A stretch of 64,000 bases of DNA from Denitratimonas yunnanensis (SeqCode) (GCA_026410415.1 JAPMLR010000002.1:124001-188000), one strand, 5' to 3'; positions 45,842 to 55,111 are shown, numbered from the stretch's first letter. Notes: generated by a model not told the origin, from the sequence alone. A program made the numbers and translations.

Positions 45842-46324
45842 ATGACGTCCACCGCCACGACCGATCTCTGCGACGCACACGAGCGTGCAGTCCATGTACT
45901 CGCCCTGCCGTGGCTCGATCTCGGCAGGCGTACTGCCTTCCACGGCCAGGTGGCCACGATCAAGGCGTTCGAGGACAACTCGCGGGTGCGCGAAGCCGTG
46001 GCGGAGCCAGGCCGCGGTCGCGTGCTGGTGGTTGATGGCGGCGGTTCGATGGCGCGCGCGATGCTGGGCGATCTGCTTGCCGCCAAGGCGGTGGAGAACG
46101 GCTGGGAAGGCATCGTCATCGTCGGCGCGATTCGCGACAGTGCCGCCATCGCGCAGCTGGATCTCGGCGTGAAGGCGTTGGGGCGCTGTCCGCGCAAGAC
46201 CGAAAAGCTCGGCGATGGCCGACGCGATGTGGTGCTGGAAATCGCCGGCGTCGTGGTGCGGCCGGGCCAATGGCTGTACGCCGATGCCGATGGCGTGATC
46301 GTCAGCGACACTGCCCTGCATTGA
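45842..46324 (+). CDS. rraA: RraA-type ribonuclease E regulator
   Basis: A 160-residue RraA-family protein: FHGQVATIKAFEDNSRVREAV, VLVVDGGGSMARAMLGDLLA, GAIRDSAAIAQLDLGVKALG and the C-terminal YADADGVIVSD. RraA binds RNase E and lowers its activity; some family members are 4-hydroxy-4-methyl-2-oxoglutarate aldolases, which share the fold and the same motifs. Seven bases after rpe, so co-transcribed. Confidence 0.92.
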   Translation: MTSTATTDLCDAHERAVHVLALPWLDLGRRTAFHGQVATIKAFEDNSRVREAVAEPGRGRVLVVDGGGSMARAMLGDLLAAKAVENGWEGIVIVGAIRDSAAIAQLDLGVKALGRCPRKTEKLGDGRRDVVLEIAGVVVRPGQWLYADADGVIVSDTALH

Positions 46325-46379
46325 GTGATCGAAGCGCGGGTCCGCGCCCGGTCTTCCGTGCCGCGCTAGAATCGTCGGC

Positions 46380-46712
46380 ATGATCGCTTCTCTGCTTGCC
46401 TCCGTTCTGGCCGTCGGCCTGCCAGCCGACGAACCTGCTCCATCCAAGCTCGGCCTGTGCGTGTCCTGCCACGGCAGCGACGGACGCAGCCGCATGCCGG
46501 CCGCGCCGCACATCGGCGGGCAGAACGAGGCCTATCTGGTCTGGGCGTTGAACCAGTATCGCGAAGGCCGCCGCGAGGGCGACGTGATGAACAGCATCAT
46601 CGGCGTGCTCAACCGCAAGGACATCGAGGCTTTGGCGCGCTGGTACGCCCGCCAGACCTGGCCGGCGATCGTTGAAGGCGAGACCGCCGAAGCAGCGGAT
46701 GCCTCGCCATGA
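46380..46712 (+). CDS. Small c-type cytochrome
   Basis: A 110-residue class I cytochrome c with a short signal-like N-terminus (MIASLLASVLAVGLPA), a heme site CVSCH (C27, C30, H31) and a likely axial Met at M70 in GDVMNSII. It resembles the cytochrome c4/c553 type single-heme carriers. It acts in the periplasm. Its stop overlaps the J-domain gene start by four bases, so it is coupled to it. Confidence 0.88.
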   Translation: MIASLLASVLAVGLPADEPAPSKLGLCVSCHGSDGRSRMPAAPHIGGQNEAYLVWALNQYREGRREGDVMNSIIGVLNRKDIEALARWYARQTWPAIVEGETAEAADASP

Positions 46713-47071
46713 ACTTCAGCGGCAGGCGTTACTACGGCAAGGTGCTGGGCGGATTGCTCGGCTTCGCGTTGATGCGCCACCCGATCGGGCTGCTGTTCGG
46801 GGCGATCATCGGACACGCGTTCGACGCCGGCTGGCTGCGTCGCCAGCGGGGTGGGCCGACGGCCCTCAGTCAGGCATACGACGAGCTCGATGTGCCGCCG
46901 GATGCCAGCGACGAAGCGATCGATGCGGCATACCGCCGGCTGATGTCCCGCTACCATCCCGACCGCGTCGCCGATGCCGCCGAGGACGTGCGTCTGGTTG
47001 CCGAAGAACGCGCCCGCGCCATCAATGCCGCCTACGACACGATCATGCACGCACGCCGCAAGCGGCAGTGA
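46709..47071 (+). CDS. Compact DjlA-like membrane J-domain protein
   Basis: A 120-residue protein with an N-terminal glycine-rich membrane segment (YYGKVLGGLLGFALM...GLLFGAIIGHAFDAG) like that of DjlA, then directly a J domain (about 55-118) with HPD at 83-85. The TerB-like middle domain of full DjlA (about 270 aa) is missing. It should recruit DnaK to the membrane. Confidence 0.85.
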   Translation: MNFSGRRYYGKVLGGLLGFALMRHPIGLLFGAIIGHAFDAGWLRRQRGGPTALSQAYDELDVPPDASDEAIDAAYRRLMSRYHPDRVADAAEDVRLVAEERARAINAAYDTIMHARRKRQ

Positions 47072-47080
47072 CGCCACGCG

Positions 47081-47899
47081 ATGGACGTGGACGCATTGGC
47101 GGAGCGTCTGCTGCTTGATCTGGCGAGCACGCCGCACCCATCACGACGCAGCACGCCCTTCCTGCTGGGCATCAGCGGCGTGCAGGGCAGCGGCAAGAGC
47201 ACGCTGGCGGCGGCGCTGGTGCAGCAAGCGCGCAACTTCGATGCCGTGGCGCTGTCGCTCGACGATGTTTACTTCACCCGCGGCGAGCGCCAAGCGCTGG
47301 CACGTCACGTACACCCACTGTTTGCCACGCGCGGTGTCCCCGGCACCCACGACCTGGCCTTGCTGCATGCCACGCTCGACGCGCTCGCGACCGCGTCACC
47401 CATGGCTCCGGCCCTGCTGCCGCGCTTCGACAAAGGCCAGGATGATCGCCTTCCCTCGCACCAGTGGCCGCGCATCGAGACGCCCCCGCGCCTGATCGTG
47501 CTCGAAGGCTGGTGCCTGGGCGTTCCGCCACAAGCCGATTCGGCCCTGCCCGCGCCGATCAACGCGCTGGAACGCGACGAAGACCCGCACGGCCAATGGC
47601 GTGGCCACGTCAATGCGCAACTCGCGGGTTCGTACGCCGATCTGTGGCAGCGGATCGATCGGCTCGTGCTGCTGCAGGCGCCGTCGTTCGAGGTCGTGAC
47701 GCGCTGGCGCGAGGAGCAGGAAACCGCGTTGCGTCGGCGCGCCGCGCCGCAGGCGATGGACGCGGGCACCTTGCAACGCTTCATTGCACACTACGAACGC
47801 CTCAGCCGCCACGCGCTCGCCTGCCTCCCGGCGCTGGCCGATGTGACGATTGCACTGGATGCCGAGCGGCGGGTGCAGCACATCGCCTCCTCGGCGTGA
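47081..47899 (+). CDS. P-loop kinase, D-glycerate 3-kinase-like
   Basis: A 272-residue P-loop kinase of the plant-type glycerate kinase/uridine kinase superfamily: Walker A GVQGSGKST (33-41), LSLDDVYFTRGERQAL, GVPGTHDL, RFDKGQDDR and VLEGWCLG, and a lid-like WREEQETALRRR. The family phosphorylates D-glycerate at O3, though some members are of unknown substrate. Ten bases after the J-domain gene. Confidence 0.85.
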   Translation: MDVDALAERLLLDLASTPHPSRRSTPFLLGISGVQGSGKSTLAAALVQQARNFDAVALSLDDVYFTRGERQALARHVHPLFATRGVPGTHDLALLHATLDALATASPMAPALLPRFDKGQDDRLPSHQWPRIETPPRLIVLEGWCLGVPPQADSALPAPINALERDEDPHGQWRGHVNAQLAGSYADLWQRIDRLVLLQAPSFEVVTRWREEQETALRRRAAPQAMDAGTLQRFIAHYERLSRHALACLPALADVTIALDAERRVQHIASSA

Positions 47900-47948
47900 T
47901 CCCGGCGTGGAAACCGCGCTGCTGCAACCGCCTGATACGATTGCCACG

Positions 47949-49148
47949 ATGGACATTTCCCCCAAGCTGCTGTCGAAAGTCTCCGCGCTCGATCCGCGCA
48001 GCGCCGCCGATCTGCTGGAGGCGATGCCGGATGCGGAGATTGCCGATCTACTGACGCGGCTGCACATCGGCCATGCGGTGGAGGTGCTGGAGGAGTTCGA
48101 GCCGGCGCGGCGCGAACGCATTGCCGCCGCCGTGCCGTTCGGGCGTGAGCCGCTGTGGCTGGTGGGTCATACCTACCCGGAAGGCACGGTGGGCCGCCTG
48201 ATGGAAAGCCCGACGGCGGTGTTTTCACCCGGCGCCACGGTCGGCAGCGTGCTCGAAACCCTGCGCGAAATCGTGCGTCAGCGCATGGTGATCTACGTGT
48301 TCGTCACCGAAAGCGACGGTCGTCTGGTGGGCGTGGTGGCATTCCGCGAACTGGTGTTTGCCGAGCCTGAAACCACCTTGGGCGAGATCATGCTGCGCGA
48401 GCCATTCTTCCTGCGCCCGGACCAGAAGTTCGTCGAGGCGATGCGGCAGGTGGTGAAGCGGCACTTTCCGATTTACCCGGTCTGCGACGAAGCCGGGCGC
48501 TTGCTCGGCGTGGTCAAGGGACAGGCGTTGTTCGAGCAGCAGGCCTTCGAGATTTCAGCGCAGGCCGGCAGCATGGTGGGTGTCGAAAAGGAAGAGCGGC
48601 TCGCCACGCCGTGGCAGCGCAGCTTCCGCTTCCGGCATCCGTGGCTGTTGTTGAACATGCTGATCGCCTTCGGTGCAGCGACGATGGTGGGTCTGTTCGA
48701 GTCCACCCTCGACAAGCTCGTCGTGCTGGCCGCATTCCTGCCGGTGATGTCGGGCCAGTGCAGCAATCTCGGCGCACAGGCGCTGGCCGTGACGATTCGC
48801 GGCATGACCCTGGGCGAACTGCGCGCCACCTCGCCCTGGCGGGTGTTGGGGAAGGAAGCGTGGCTGGGCCTGGTCAATGGCGCGGTCAGCGGTGTGCTGG
48901 CTGGCCTCGCGCTCTATTTCGTTGCCCGAACGCAGACCGATGTACCGCCGGTGTGGCTGGCCGGTGCGATCTTCGTGGCATTGTCGCTGAGCTGCATGTT
49001 CGCCGGTCTGGCCGGTGCGGCGATTCCGATGCTGCTTCGGCGTTTGGGGGCTGATCCAGCCACCGCATCGGCCATTTTCCTGTCGACCGTCACCGACATC
49101 AGCAGCATGGGCATGTTTCTGGGGCTGGTGGCGCTGTTGATGCGCTAG
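47949..49148 (+). CDS. mgtE: Magnesium transporter MgtE
   Basis: A 399-residue MgtE: a short N-terminal helical domain (DLLEAMPDAEIADLL, VLEEFEP), two CBS domains (about 75-195) that sense Mg2+, and a C-terminal five-helix channel domain beginning FRHPWLLLNMLIAFGAATMVG with FLPVMSGQCSNLGAQALAV and FLSTVTDISSMGMFLG. The MgtE N domain is slightly shorter than the usual 450-residue form. Last gene of the pepQ run. Confidence 0.94.
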   Translation: MDISPKLLSKVSALDPRSAADLLEAMPDAEIADLLTRLHIGHAVEVLEEFEPARRERIAAAVPFGREPLWLVGHTYPEGTVGRLMESPTAVFSPGATVGSVLETLREIVRQRMVIYVFVTESDGRLVGVVAFRELVFAEPETTLGEIMLREPFFLRPDQKFVEAMRQVVKRHFPIYPVCDEAGRLLGVVKGQALFEQQAFEISAQAGSMVGVEKEERLATPWQRSFRFRHPWLLLNMLIAFGAATMVGLFESTLDKLVVLAAFLPVMSGQCSNLGAQALAVTIRGMTLGELRATSPWRVLGKEAWLGLVNGAVSGVLAGLALYFVARTQTDVPPVWLAGAIFVALSLSCMFAGLAGAAIPMLLRRLGADPATASAIFLSTVTDISSMGMFLGLVALLMR

Positions 49149-49208
49149 GCGGACGCGCCGGGCAGGTGTTTCACGCGGTGCCACCACTGCGGTGCGGAGC
49201 TCAGGATT

Positions 49209-49240
49209 CCGGCGAACCGCCGCGTGGGTCGGTTCGCCGG
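49209..49240. terminator. Hairpin between convergent mgtE and pfp
   Basis: CCGGCGAACCG and CGGTTCGCCGG form a perfect 11-bp stem with a 10-nt loop, between the two stops. There is no T-run on either side, so it is an imperfect terminator candidate. Confidence 0.5.
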
Positions 49241-49251
49241 TCGTTCCCGGA

Positions 49252-50514
49252 TTATTTGTCCGCGATCTTGTAGTCCGGCAGCTTTTTCGCCACCGGAGAG
49301 TTTTTCAGGCTGACGTACTTGGGCAGGCCGTCCTTGCCGTACGGCGGCGGCGTTTCGCCACGAATCAGCGGTTCCAGATACGCGCGGGCCTTGTCGGTGA
49401 TGCCGTAGCCGTCCTTGCGGATGAAGTTCTTCGGCAGGGTCTTCTCGTGATTGGCCACCTTCGACAGCGGCGCAGCTTCGATCTTCCAGCGGTACGGCGC
49501 ATCGGAAGTACGCGTGATCACCGGCATCACGGCATTGCGACCGGCAAGGGCAAACTTCACCGCCGCCTCGCCTACCGCCCAGGCATGATCCACGTCGGTC
49601 TTGCTGGCCAGGTGGCGCGCTGAACGCTGCAGGTAATCGGGCACGGCCCAGTGCTGCTTGTAGCCGAGCTTGTCCTTCACCAGTTGCGCGATGGCCGGGC
49701 CGACGCCGCCGAGCTGGACGTGGCCAAACGCATCCTTGCCGCCGGCTTCCGCGAGGAACTTGCCGTCTGCCGTGCGCAAGCCTTCCGACACCGCGACCGC
49801 ACACCAGCCGACGCGCTTGACCGTGGCATCGACCGTGGCGAGGAACTTCGCCTCGTCGAACGGGATTTCCGGGAACAGGATGATGTGCGGCGCATCGTCC
49901 GGTCCCTTGCCGGCGAGACCGGCCGCCGCCGCCAGCCAGCCGGCGTGGCGGCCCATCACTTCCATGACGAACACCTTGGTCGAGGATTCCGCCATCGAGG
50001 CCACGTCCAGCGCGGCTTCGCGCAGGGACACGGCGGTGTACTTGGCGGCCGAACCGAAACCCGGGCAGCAGTCGGTGACGGCCAGATCGTTGTCCACGGT
50101 CTTGGGCACGCCGATGCAGGTCAGCGGGTAATCGAACTGTTTGGCGATCTGCGACACCTTGTTCGCGGTATCGGCCGAGTCGTTGCCGCCGTTGTAGAGG
50201 AAATAGCGGATGTCGTGCGCGCGGAACACGTCGATCAAACGCTCGTAGCGCGCACGGTCGGCTTCAATCGTCTTGAGCTTGAAGCGGCACGAGCCGAATG
50301 CACCGCCCGGCGTGTGCGCCAGCGCGGTGATCGACGACGCCGACTCTTTCGAGGTGTCGATCAGGTCCTCGCGCAACGCGCCGATGATGCCGTTGCGCGC
50401 CGCCAGTACCTTGACGCCAGCCGCGCGCGCGGTGGAAATCACCGCGGCGGCGGTGGTGTTGATGACGGCGGTCACGCCGCCCGATTGGGCATACAGCAGC
50501 TTGCCTTGGCTCAT
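49252..50514 (-). CDS. pfp: Pyrophosphate-dependent 6-phosphofructokinase
   Basis: A 420-residue phosphofructokinase: LYAQSGGVTAVINTT, FLYNGGNDSADTA, the PKTVDNDL substrate motif with GFGSAAKYTA, and FVMEVMGRHAGW. The Gly-Gly-Asn-Asp sequence at the phosphoryl-donor site, instead of GGDGS, is the mark of PPi-using enzymes (known family rule), so the glycolytic step is reversible. ATG at 50514 is used; a GAGG lies eleven bases upstream. Single gene, convergent with mgtE. Confidence 0.93.
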   Translation of the reverse strand: MSQGKLLYAQSGGVTAVINTTAAAVISTARAAGVKVLAARNGIIGALREDLIDTSKESASSITALAHTPGGAFGSCRFKLKTIEADRARYERLIDVFRAHDIRYFLYNGGNDSADTANKVSQIAKQFDYPLTCIGVPKTVDNDLAVTDCCPGFGSAAKYTAVSLREAALDVASMAESSTKVFVMEVMGRHAGWLAAAAGLAGKGPDDAPHIILFPEIPFDEAKFLATVDATVKRVGWCAVAVSEGLRTADGKFLAEAGGKDAFGHVQLGGVGPAIAQLVKDKLGYKQHWAVPDYLQRSARHLASKTDVDHAWAVGEAAVKFALAGRNAVMPVITRTSDAPYRWKIEAAPLSKVANHEKTLPKNFIRKDGYGITDKARAYLEPLIRGETPPPYGKDGLPKYVSLKNSPVAKKLPDYKIADK

Positions 50515-50720
50515 GATCAATGGACCTCGTCGATGAAGTGCGCTTCGCCGCCGGGCGGAACGCAAAGGATTCGCGGGAATGGCGCGCTGTCGCAGTGGAT
50601 GGCACGCACGCCTGTGTGGAAGTTTAACGGAATGGCGCAGCGGCCCGGCGCAGGATGCCGGGCAGGTTCATGTTCCGCAGGCTTTTCTGATGTCCGGAAA
50701 GATGCCCGGAAAACGCGCTT

Positions 50721-52940
50721 TCAGGGCGAGCTGATTTCGGCCCGTGCCCGCTCGACGCGGGCGCGCATGTCCTCCAGCGCATCCTTCATATAGGCCACAT
50801 CCGGGTGATAACGCAGCCGCCAGCCTTCGGCTTCCTGCACCAGCGCAGCGGCTTCATCGATTCGCCCGAGTTTCAGCAGGGAACGTAGCTCGTGATAACG
50901 CACCGAAAGAACATCGTTGTGGCGCTCGCCGGAGAAGTGCACCACGTCGCGGTAAGTCTGCCGGATCAATGCCAACCCTTCTTCGACGCGCCCGTAGTCG
51001 ATCCACAGCCTGGCCTGGATCAGGTTGGCATAGGTGAGATAGAAGTGTGAGGCGCCATGGCGCTGCAGGGTGCGTTTTCGGGCTTCATCAATGGCCGTCT
51101 GTGCCAGGGATTGTTCATGACCCCAGCTTGCAACTTCCGCCATCTTGATCAGAGTCACGAGCAACTCGTCATTGTCCGGGAAACGGCGTCGCATCAGGTC
51201 TGCGGCACGGCTGAGAAAGTCGAGAGATTCCGCCGGAAGGACATCGCGCTCCATCGCCTGCTCGAAGGCAAAACTTCCGCTGTAGTAAAGCCACAGGGCG
51301 CGGGGCAGAGAGTTCTGGTCGCCGGCGGCATCGAGCAGGTTCCCGGCGCGCGCCAGCAGGGCGGGAACCTCGCCCAACTGTTCGTGATTGAGATACACGC
51401 CCGCAAGCATCAGCAACGCCGGTACCACGCGCGGATTGTTGTGTCCAAAGGCGTTTTCAGCCATCTCCACGCGTTCTTGCGCCAATGCCATGGAGCGCTC
51501 GCCCTGGTTGTTGGCATCGTAGATTTCCACCAGCACGGTGTAGATCTCGTCGCGCAACGCCGGCTGGTCCTGCAGATCCTGTTTCAGGCGCGCGGCGCTG
51601 GCATCCAGCATGTCGATCACGCGCTGTTCCAGCATGCCGGTGCCACCGCTGTTGGTGCGACCGGCATCGAACAGGCTGATCAGGTAATCCTTGACGGTGT
51701 TGGCACGCTGCGCTTCTTCGGTGGCGCGCTGTGCCTGCCACAGGCTGATGCCGGTACCGGCCAGCATCGCGAACATCGCCAGCAGCAGGCCGGCGCTGGC
51801 CAGACGGTTGCGCTGGATCCAGCGGGAAAGGCGATAACCGAAGCCATCCGGTCGCGCCATCACCGGCCGGCCGTCCAGATGGCGCTGGACATCATCGGCC
51901 AAGGCCTCGGCGCTGCCATAACGGCGCGCAGGATCCGGCGCCAGCGCGCGCATCGCGATGGCATCCAGATCGCCCCTGAGCTGCGCGGCGGGGATCGCGG
52001 TCTGCGGGCCTTCCATGGTCGGGCGAGTCTGCGAGGCGCGGGTGGGCGTGTCGCCGCCACGATGCAGATTGCCGTAACGCTGGGTGGTCAGCAGTTCGAA
52101 CAGGATCGCTCCGAGGCCGTAGACATCGGTGGCGGTACTGATCTGGCCGCCATTGAGCTGTTCGGGCGCGGCATAACCGGGGCTGGCGAAACGGTCTATG
52201 GTGGCGGCGCTGTCGGAAGGTTCGCGTTGCAGGATTTTCGCGATGCCGAAATCCAGCAGGCAGGGCGTGTCATCGGGTTGCACGATCACGTTGCCGGGCT
52301 TGATATCGCGATGGACCACCAGCTGGCGGTGGGCATGCGCGACCGTGCGGCACAGCGAAACGAACAACATCAGGCGCGTTTTCAGCGACGGATTCCGCAG
52401 CAGCCACTGGTCCAGCGTCTCGCCTTCCACATGACGCATCGCGTACCAGGGCCGGCCGGTGGCATCCACGCCACCGTCGATCAGATGCGCGATGCCGGGA
52501 TGTTCCAGCCGCGCCAGCAGATCCCTTTCGCGGTTGAATGCGGTCAGCACGGCGGTGCTGTCCATGCCGGGCCGGATCATCTTCAGCGCGACATGCTGCA
52601 CGAAGGCGCCATCCGCGCGCTCGGCCAGCCAGACGCTGCCCATGCCGCCGGAGCCGAGCCGGCGCAGCATGCGCCATGAGCCGACCATCATGTCCGGATG
52701 CAGCGGGTCTGCGGATGCCTCGTCGCTGTCGGTGCCGGCGGAGGGGGCCAGCAATGCGACCGCGACCTGGTCGATGTCGGCATCCAGCAGCGTGTGCCGG
52801 GCCGCGTCCAGTGCCAGCAGCCGATGCAGTTCATCACGCAGCGCCGTGTTTTCGGCACAGGCCTGATCCACGAAGGCCGCCCGCGCGGACGGTTCCAGTT
52901 CGAGCACCTGGCGCAATGCGCTGATGCGGGAAAGGCTCAT
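50721..52940 (-). CDS. Membrane Ser/Thr protein kinase with TPR-like region
   Basis: A 739-residue kinase: helical N-terminus, Hanks domain (about 88-355) with GSGGMG, K120, HRDIKPGN (from 210) and DFG (230-232), all intact; one membrane helix (380-401); then a region of TPR-like helices (SLDFLSRAADLMRRRFPDND, GLALIRQTYRDVVHF). The ATG overlaps the stop of the upstream ECF sigma gene by four bases, so sigma and kinase are coupled, as known for this kinase family. Confidence 0.92.
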   Translation of the reverse strand: MSLSRISALRQVLELEPSARAAFVDQACAENTALRDELHRLLALDAARHTLLDADIDQVAVALLAPSAGTDSDEASADPLHPDMMVGSWRMLRRLGSGGMGSVWLAERADGAFVQHVALKMIRPGMDSTAVLTAFNRERDLLARLEHPGIAHLIDGGVDATGRPWYAMRHVEGETLDQWLLRNPSLKTRLMLFVSLCRTVAHAHRQLVVHRDIKPGNVIVQPDDTPCLLDFGIAKILQREPSDSAATIDRFASPGYAAPEQLNGGQISTATDVYGLGAILFELLTTQRYGNLHRGGDTPTRASQTRPTMEGPQTAIPAAQLRGDLDAIAMRALAPDPARRYGSAEALADDVQRHLDGRPVMARPDGFGYRLSRWIQRNRLASAGLLLAMFAMLAGTGISLWQAQRATEEAQRANTVKDYLISLFDAGRTNSGGTGMLEQRVIDMLDASAARLKQDLQDQPALRDEIYTVLVEIYDANNQGERSMALAQERVEMAENAFGHNNPRVVPALLMLAGVYLNHEQLGEVPALLARAGNLLDAAGDQNSLPRALWLYYSGSFAFEQAMERDVLPAESLDFLSRAADLMRRRFPDNDELLVTLIKMAEVASWGHEQSLAQTAIDEARKRTLQRHGASHFYLTYANLIQARLWIDYGRVEEGLALIRQTYRDVVHFSGERHNDVLSVRYHELRSLLKLGRIDEAAALVQEAEGWRLRYHPDVAYMKDALEDMRARVERARAEISSP

Positions 52941-53515
52941 GCGCTGTCGGTCATGTGCAGGCGCAGCAGGGCACGTGCGGCGCGCCAATCGCGTGCGACG
53001 GTGCGCTCGGACAGATCAAGCAGCTGTGCGATTTCGGAAAATCCCAGACCGGCGAAGAAGTGCAGTTCCACCACCTGCGCCAGCCGCGCGTCCTGACTGC
53101 CGAGCGCGGTCAGGGCTTCGTCCAGCGACAGCAGTTCGAGCAGATCCGGCCCTTCGCCATCGCCCACCGCGCCGAGTGTGACCCGGTCCAGATCGCCACC
53201 ACGTTTGATTGCATTGCGATCCCGGGCGGCATTCATCAATACCTGCCGCATGGCGCAGGCGGCGATGGAGAAAAAATGCATGCGATCCTGCAATGCGAGG
53301 CGGCTGCCGGACAGTTTCAGATAGGTCTCGTGCACCAGCGCCGTGGTGGAAAGCGTCGCGCCCGCGTTGCTGCGCAACATGCGCCGCGCACGTTGATGCA
53401 GATCGTTGTAGATGGCGCTGAACAGCTGGTCGTAGGCGACCGGATCGCCGGCGGCGCAGCGCTGCGTCAGTTGCGCCGTATGCAGCGCTGGACCGCTTCC
53501 GTCTGACATCGTCAA
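52937..53515 (-). CDS. ECF-type RNA polymerase sigma factor (kinase-linked)
   Basis: About 190 residues of an extracytoplasmic-function sigma factor of the TIGR02999 type: region 2 (FSAIYNDLHQRARRMLR, LVHETYLKLSG), MHFFSIAACAMRQVLMNAARDRNAIKRGG, and region 4 (VVELHFFAGLGFSEIAQLLDLSERTVARDWRAARALL). No region 3 or anti-sigma gene. AGGAGG lies eight bases before a TTG at 53515, which gives L-T-M-S-D; the ATG at 53509 would be 14 bases away. TTG is therefore preferred. Overlaps the kinase gene by four bases. Confidence 0.88.
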   Translation of the reverse strand: MTMSDGSGPALHTAQLTQRCAAGDPVAYDQLFSAIYNDLHQRARRMLRSNAGATLSTTALVHETYLKLSGSRLALQDRMHFFSIAACAMRQVLMNAARDRNAIKRGGDLDRVTLGAVGDGEGPDLLELLSLDEALTALGSQDARLAQVVELHFFAGLGFSEIAQLLDLSERTVARDWRAARALLRLHMTDSA

Positions 53516-53638
53516 CGCGTATTCCTCCTGGCGCCAGCGCAGTGCCCGGTGGGGTCTGCATGTTTGGCGTCGAGTATGCGTTGCGGTGGTGACAGCGGCA
53601 AATCCGGATGACATCGGGAAACGGGATGGCAGCACAAC

Positions 53639-53673
53639 TCCCGCCTGCCGCACCAATGGCGCTGCAGGCGGGA
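53639..53673. terminator. Possible terminator hairpin downstream of secreted-protein gene
   Basis: TCCCGCCTGC and GCAGGCGGGA form a perfect 10-bp stem with a 15-nt loop, 16 bases past the stop of the minus-strand gene. No U-tract, so Rho-independence is doubtful. Confidence 0.4.
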
Positions 53674-53689
53674 AGGTGGATGCCAGTGA

Positions 53690-55111
53690 TCAGTCTTCGA
53701 AGCCGTCGGAGAAGAGCGGCTTTTCCTTCAGCGCGCTGATCAACGCCACACCGCGCCAGCCGGCGCCAATCGTGAACTGCGATCCGTTTCCGACCGCCAT
53801 CAAGCGGTTGCGGGTGGGATGCTGGGCAATCGCGTTGAAGCCGTAGGACGGTGCGATTGCTCCGGAGCCGCCGCCAAGGAGGGTCTGCACATCCTGCGAG
53901 TCGTTGAGGGTGTCCGGATTGAAGGTCAGCAGCATCGCCGCATTCGTGTTGAGGAGCACGGGAGAAACATAGGTGCCCACTACCGCCAGCCGGTTGCCGC
54001 TGGTCAGCACCATGTCCCTGGCGAGGATCGAGTCGCAAGAAGTACCGCTGCTGCCGCCACCATGGGTGAAGGTGCGAGAGATTTGACTGCCATCGGCACC
54101 GCTGCGTCGGGAAATGATGATGCCTTCGCCACAGGCGCGCTTCATTGCGCTCAACGCCAGCACATCGTGCTTGCCGGTGAGAGGCAGGTCGGTACGGATG
54201 ATCTGCAGGCCGGCCATGTGGTCTTCCTGATCCGTTCCCCACAGATACCAGCCGTTATTGCCATAGGTGGTTACCTGAAGGCCATCGGCATCCAGTTTCA
54301 GCAGGAACATGTCGTGGGTCGAGGGATAACCGATGTGGCGCTCGATCGAACCGCCAATATAGAAACCACTGGTGTCCTGGATGGTAGGAAACAGGACGAT
54401 CGGGCCTGGCGCCGTGACCAAGTGTGTGGCGTTGGTGTTGCATATGGCCGGCTCCGGCGTTGCACACAGCACCGCCGAGTAGGTTCGGGCTCCATTGACA
54501 CCCCAACCCGTCGCCACCGCCGGTGCCGTGTTCTCGGCCAGGTCGTATGCGGAGAGCTTGGTCCAGCGGGTGTCACCCATGACCAGCGCGAACAGGCGGT
54601 TGCCACGGATGAGGATCCGACGGCCGGTCTCGGAGGCAGCCGTGTGCGATACCGACCTCATGCCGCGTACGACGCCGTTGCTGGCCATGGACAGTAGCCA
54701 GGTGTCCGAGTGCGTGTTGCCGTTTGCCCGAACATCGAGCAACAGGTGGAGATCGCCATGTTGATCGATCTGCAGATCGCCGACTGCGAGGATCAGCGCG
54801 CCCGCATCACCGGGTGTCAGGATGGGCAAGTGGGTGGCGCCCCCGCTCCAGGGTTTCAGTTGCCCACTGGCGCTGTAGCGCAGCAGTTCCACATCCACTT
54901 CGTCGCTGCCGGAAACCGTGGTGGTGACGGCGACGATGGTGTCCTCGCCATCCATGGCCAGCTTCTGCGCGCCGCTGGCGGCCTGGGTGTCATAGCCGTT
55001 GTCGCTGAAATCGGTGTCCAGCACATAAGGCCATTTGACCTCGGCTTGGGCGGTGCTCAGGGGCAGCAGTGCCGCCAGCAGGGTGAAAGCAAGGATTCTC
55101 TTGAAAAACAT
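53690..55111 (-). CDS. Secreted beta-rich protein with C-terminal DGFED tail
   Basis: A 473-residue protein: signal peptide (MFFKRILAFTLLAALLPLSTAQA), then a long region of short beta-strands, each with patterns like LLRYSASGQLKPW, FLLKLDADGLQVTTYGNNGW, resembling delta-60/propeller blades. It ends in KPLFSDGFED, a short tail I associate with other secreted proteins of this bacterial group (from memory, not searched). Function unknown. GGAG nine bases before the ATG. No operon partner; the sigma/kinase pair lies downstream. Confidence 0.8.
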   Translation of the reverse strand: MFFKRILAFTLLAALLPLSTAQAEVKWPYVLDTDFSDNGYDTQAASGAQKLAMDGEDTIVAVTTTVSGSDEVDVELLRYSASGQLKPWSGGATHLPILTPGDAGALILAVGDLQIDQHGDLHLLLDVRANGNTHSDTWLLSMASNGVVRGMRSVSHTAASETGRRILIRGNRLFALVMGDTRWTKLSAYDLAENTAPAVATGWGVNGARTYSAVLCATPEPAICNTNATHLVTAPGPIVLFPTIQDTSGFYIGGSIERHIGYPSTHDMFLLKLDADGLQVTTYGNNGWYLWGTDQEDHMAGLQIIRTDLPLTGKHDVLALSAMKRACGEGIIISRRSGADGSQISRTFTHGGGSSGTSCDSILARDMVLTSGNRLAVVGTYVSPVLLNTNAAMLLTFNPDTLNDSQDVQTLLGGGSGAIAPSYGFNAIAQHPTRNRLMAVGNGSQFTIGAGWRGVALISALKEKPLFSDGFED

